Of a stretch of DNA of 5,362 bases, positions 2,511 through 5,362 are shown piece by piece. The stretch's first letter is position 1, and each line of letters begins with the position of its first letter. Origin of the DNA: Planctomycetota bacterium (GTDB lineage Bacteria > Planctomycetota > UBA8108); assembly GCA_002695115.1 (NCBI GenBank), contig NZOA01000047.1:36711-42072 (forward strand), given 5' to 3'. Under the pieces are notes generated by a model, which did no database searches, had not been told where the DNA came from, and worked only from the letters and a program-made list of their open reading frames with translations. The position numbers and the translations under genes were made by a program.

Positions 2511-5362
2511 CCTCTCCTGAGGGGGAGGGTCGTAGGCGAAGGCCAGGGAATCGCCGGCGCCACCGTCCGGCTCTATTCAACAGGCGAAATCGAAGTGCTC
2601 ATGCGCCGGTTCGAACGCATTGTTCCCCAGGGGGGGCAGATGCCGAATATACCCGCGCTCATCGAGGCGGTCAGGGGTGAGCTGGAGCGTTTCAGGAAAA
2701 TGGGGACGGTGCTCACCACCGATGATACGGGGACCTTCGAGCTGCTCGAGGGAGCTCCCGGCGGCTATTTCATGCTGACCATCGCCGATGGCTGGATCTT
2801 CAAATATGGAGATGTCGTCAGTCTCGACCCCGAGAGAATAGCGGATATTACCATCGAGCTGGAGCGCGGCAGCAGGATCAGCGGCCGGGTCGTCTCGACC
2901 TCCGGGTTGGCTGTGCCCGGGGCTACCGTCATCGCTGAGTATCGCCCTCCCGGCCTCCCCGGCATCGGCAAGATCGTTCGCCGTGTCCTGCGCATGATCA
3001 ATGGTGAGTTTCTCAAGGGACCCTTTGAGGCCGTGACAGCCGAGGATGGGAGCTTCTCGCTCGATTCCCTGCCTCCGGGCCTCTACGATCTCGCCGCCAG
3101 CAGGATCGAGGGCGTCGAGAGTCGCCTCGAGCTGGTGCAGAGCGGCACAGATGGAGCCGTGGTGGTGCTTGGCGGCCCGGCCTCGTTGCGAGGTTTCCTC
3201 GTAGATGGCGATGATCTCCCGGTCGGAGGTGTCGTAATAGACCTCGAGCCCATCGAGGAGCGTATCACCCTTCCCCCGTTGGCGGCCGGCTTCGGCGACC
3301 TGGCCAATACCTTCAACCACTACCTGGGCTATACGCCCGCGAAGGCCGTCTCGAGCTCCGATGGCAGCTTTATCTATCGCCAGCTGGGCGCCGGCAAGTA
3401 CCGCGTCAGTATCCAGCAGCCCGGGTTGCTGCCGACTGTTAAGGAGGCGGTGGTTGATTGGGAGCAGAACGTCTCCATCGGGCTCGTCAGGGTCAATCGG
3501 GGTAAGACTATCTCGGGCATCGTCAGGTCGGAGGATGGCTCTCCCCTCGAGGGCGCGACTATCATCGCCACTCCCGAGAGCTCGAACTTTCTGACCATGG
3601 GCACGATGATCAACGATTTCGCTACCGCGCGCCTGCAGGCGGATTCCGCGGCGGATGGGACCTTCTCGATCAAGGGCCTGCGCCGCAAGCGCTACAAGGT
3701 GAGCGTCACCAAGATGGGATTTGCCCCTGCCAGCGAAAAAAATATTCTCGGCGGTTCCGAGGAGCCTATCGAGTTTGCCCTCAAGCGGGGACTTACCGTC
3801 AAGGGCCGGGTGCTGCTTGCCGGTGAGGAGGACCAGCCGCTGGCCGGCGCCAGTGTCGAGGCGAGAGGAGTGAGAGGGAGCACCGACAAGGATGGCTATT
3901 TTCTCCTCGAGGGGATCGTTCAGAGAGATCCCGATGGAGGAGGAGGCAATCCCTTTTCCTTCGGGGGCGACGGTGAGCGGCGCGGCGGATCCCGTCGCCG
4001 GCCCCGGGGTGAAGATGAGGGAAATGAAGCCGGGGATGAAAACGGGCAGGAAGAAGAGGACCGTATCGACAGGGATTTCAGCGTCATGGCCAGCCACAAG
4101 GGCTACGCGGGGAGCCGGGTCGAGATTCTCTTCGATGATGTGCCTGACCTGGTTGAGCTAGAGCTTCGAAAGGCGCCCACGATAACCGGGGTCGTCTACG
4201 ATCCGGAGGGAAAGCCGGCTCCGGCTTCCCTGGTGCGGCTGACCTTCCCCTTTCCCCCGGAGATGGAGAGCCTGGGCTTCTTCGATACCAGCATGATCTT
4301 CCTCGCGGTCTCCGTAACCGACCGCAACGGGCGCTTCAGCTTCAGCGATTTCAGCAATCCCTCCAGGGGTGGCGAGAGCGAGTTCCGGGTGATCGCCGAC
4401 AACGTGTCCTACGCCCGAGGCCAGTCTGAGACCTTCACCTATACCGCCGATTTTGATCCCGACAATCTCATCGAGGTTACGCTGGAGGCGGGGGGAACGA
4501 TCGAGGGTGTGGTCATCAGCGGCGGAGAGCCGGTGGTCGGTGCGACCCTTCGCCTTCGCCGCTTCAGCGCAAGGGAACAGTCCCCGCAGGAGAAGATGTT
4601 CATAGGCATGCTCGGCCTCCCCAAGGGCGGCGAGGAGGTCCGGACCAACTCCAGGGGCGAGTATGTCTACAGGAATGTCAGGATCGGGCAGTACACCATG
4701 ACCGCCGAGGTCGCGGGCTTCAAGGAATCCTCCGAGGAGAACGTGGTGATAGAGGGCGGCGACAGCAAGGAGGTGGATTTTGATCTTGATCCGGGCGGCA
4801 GCATCGCCGGCATGGTGGTCGATGCCGCCGGCACAGCTGTCGCAGGCGCCCGGGTGCGCCTCCTGAAGATGGACAACCAGTCGGAAGATTTCAGGAACGC
4901 CCAGAAATACTTCGGAGGTTCCTACAAGTCGACGGCCACCGAGGATGACGGCAGCTTCAGCATCGATGGTCTTCCCGAGGGGGCCTATTCGGTTGTCGGG
5001 GAGAAGGGCGGCTATCGCAAGGAAGAGCTCGAGGGCGTGAGCCCGGGCGATGATGGAATCCGGATCGTTCTCGTTCTCTCCGCCGCGCTCATATGCAGGG
5101 TGACGGATCAGGCCACCGGCGCTCCGTTGACCAGCTACCGACTCTCCCTGAAGAACGAAGAAGATTCATCCAGCCGGTTCCCCTGGGGGGGGTCGCGGGA
5201 GATCAACGATCCCGATGGACGCTTCAAGCGCGAGGATCTCGACCCCGGTCGCTACGAGGTCAAGCTGCGGGCCGCGGGTTACGTCCCCTTTACCACCAGG
5301 CTCGACATCGCCCAGGGCGAACGTCTCGAGCAGAATTTTACCCTGGTTCGCGCCGGCCGCCT
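2268..5362 (+). CDS. Large membrane-anchored protein with nine tandem CarboxypepD_reg-like beta-sandwich repeats (partial, open at right edge)
   Basis: The frame runs without a stop to the window edge, giving 1031 residues so far; the C-terminus is missing. MKRK is followed by a hydrophobic segment (about 5-24) without a lipobox Cys or an obvious signal-peptidase site, so a single-pass anchor with the rest outside the cytoplasm is likely. An acidic Gly/Ala/Glu linker (about 41-81) follows. Nine repeats of roughly 90-125 residues come next, each opening with a strand like ISGRVVSTSG and a GA-V turn, then a DG-S/T-F box, and usually a G-x-Y turn. Examples are AEDGSFSLDSLPPGLYDL in repeat 2 and EDDGSFSIDGLPEGAYSVV in repeat 8. 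This matches the carboxypeptidase regulatory-like/Cna-B-like beta-sandwich fold; no peptidase domain is present. Only one Cys (943) occurs in 1031 residues, which suits an extracytoplasmic protein. Its function is unknown; a surface scaffold, adhesin or polysaccharide-binding role is inference. Codon bias resembles the neighbours. Confidence 0.9.
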   Translation, partial: MKRKILTGLVLAVAIVGIITFFLLRDSDSEDYILDGARQQEVAAGSEAETSGSKAGAEAGTKVPGQEGEEKGEEEEEAPAEPLLRGRVVGEGQGIAGATVRLYSTGEIEVLMRRFERIVPQGGQMPNIPALIEAVRGELERFRKMGTVLTTDDTGTFELLEGAPGGYFMLTIADGWIFKYGDVVSLDPERIADITIELERGSRISGRVVSTSGLAVPGATVIAEYRPPGLPGIGKIVRRVLRMINGEFLKGPFEAVTAEDGSFSLDSLPPGLYDLAASRIEGVESRLELVQSGTDGAVVVLGGPASLRGFLVDGDDLPVGGVVIDLEPIEERITLPPLAAGFGDLANTFNHYLGYTPAKAVSSSDGSFIYRQLGAGKYRVSIQQPGLLPTVKEAVVDWEQNVSIGLVRVNRGKTISGIVRSEDGSPLEGATIIATPESSNFLTMGTMINDFATARLQADSAADGTFSIKGLRRKRYKVSVTKMGFAPASEKNILGGSEEPIEFALKRGLTVKGRVLLAGEEDQPLAGASVEARGVRGSTDKDGYFLLEGIVQRDPDGGGGNPFSFGGDGERRGGSRRRPRGEDEGNEAGDENGQEEEDRIDRDFSVMASHKGYAGSRVEILFDDVPDLVELELRKAPTITGVVYDPEGKPAPASLVRLTFPFPPEMESLGFFDTSMIFLAVSVTDRNGRFSFSDFSNPSRGGESEFRVIADNVSYARGQSETFTYTADFDPDNLIEVTLEAGGTIEGVVISGGEPVVGATLRLRRFSAREQSPQEKMFIGMLGLPKGGEEVRTNSRGEYVYRNVRIGQYTMTAEVAGFKESSEENVVIEGGDSKEVDFDLDPGGSIAGMVVDAAGTAVAGARVRLLKMDNQSEDFRNAQKYFGGSYKSTATEDDGSFSIDGLPEGAYSVVGEKGGYRKEELEGVSPGDDGIRIVLVLSAALICRVTDQATGAPLTSYRLSLKNEEDSSSRFPWGGSREINDPDGRFKREDLDPGRYEVKLRAAGYVPFTTRLDIAQGERLEQNFTLVRAGR
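2517..5348 (+). repeat. Protein-level tandem array of nine beta-sandwich domains
   Basis: Approximate repeat limits in bases: R1 2517-2858, R2 2871-3170, R3 3177-3488, R4 3504-3785, R5 3792-4169, R6 4176-4484, R7 4494-4787, R8 4794-5075, R9 5082-5348. Each begins with a hydrophobic strand containing G-x-V and closes with an alternating hydrophobic strand such as IEFALKR or VDFDLDPG. The repeats are strongly diverged at DNA level, so this is an old array and not a recent duplication. R6 lacks the G-x-Y turn, with the segment around SRGGESEFRVIADN in its place. R9 has the shortest internal loop. Limits were drawn by eye and may be off by several residues. Confidence 0.8.
3924..4070 (+). other. 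Charged low-complexity insert inside repeat 5
   Basis: Residues about 553-601 interrupt repeat 5 after its DGYFLLEGI strand. The insert begins Gly-rich (DGGGGNPFSFGGDGE), turns Arg-rich (RRGGSRRRPRGE) and ends acidic (GQEEEDRIDRD). The fold then resumes at DFSVMASHKGYAG. It is predicted to be disordered. The bases continue the same frame without a shift, and the downstream repeats are intact. Confidence 0.7.

Noticed and set aside
2577..4097. A 506-codon open frame on the minus strand
   Set aside because: It lies opposite the giant repeat gene, whose plus-strand frame shows nine recurring domain motifs, a signal anchor and a ribosome-binding site. The minus-strand translation has no recognisable domain and is explained by GC-rich codon bias lacking stops in the opposite frame.
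3892..4161. An 89-codon plus-strand frame within repeat 5, which could hint at a frameshift
   Set aside because: The main frame continues intact on both sides, and the repeat 5 strands resume at DFSVMASHKGYAG. The alternative frame has no family features.

Overview
The window reads as chromosomal DNA from a GC-rich bacterium (roughly 60% GC by eye, with strongly G/C-biased third codon positions). No mobile element, tRNA, rRNA or CRISPR signal was seen. The long tandem array of carboxypeptidase-regulatory-like (CarboxypepD_reg) domains behind a single membrane anchor recalls large envelope proteins of Planctomycetota, Myxococcota and related environmental lineages. That is an impression from architecture; the sequence does not fix the phylum.

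Layout, left to right. (1) A short, very basic 39-residue protein is encoded on the minus strand at 53-172, with a good ribosome-binding site. (2) A divergent intergenic region of about 266 bases (173-438) holds a small palindrome, an imperfect direct repeat and a weak candidate promoter. (3) A nitrilase-superfamily carbon-nitrogen hydrolase lies at 439-1290 on the plus strand, with its Glu-Lys-Cys triad intact. (4) After a 54-base gap comes a complete sirtuin deacylase at 1345-2100. It has the zinc-binding cysteines, the catalytic His and the Tyr-x-x-Arg pair that marks class III (desuccinylase/demalonylase-type) sirtuins. (5) A 167-base intergenic stretch carries two overlapping TACAAT boxes and a 6-bp hairpin. 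(6) A very large membrane-anchored protein starts at 2268 and is still open at the right edge, with at least 1031 residues. It has an N-terminal signal anchor, an acidic linker and nine successive beta-sandwich repeats.

How the genes relate. The hydrolase and the sirtuin share strand and spacing and are probably co-transcribed. A shared role in amide or acyl-group housekeeping is plausible but unproven. The giant repeat protein probably has its own promoter and acts outside the cytoplasmic membrane. The small basic protein is transcribed away from everything else.

The most unusual material is in the giant protein. Most of its repeats carry a non-conserved, partly hydrophobic insertion at the same position of the fold, and repeat 5 instead carries a long charged, disordered insert at a different position. 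Several long minus-strand open frames across it are coding shadows.
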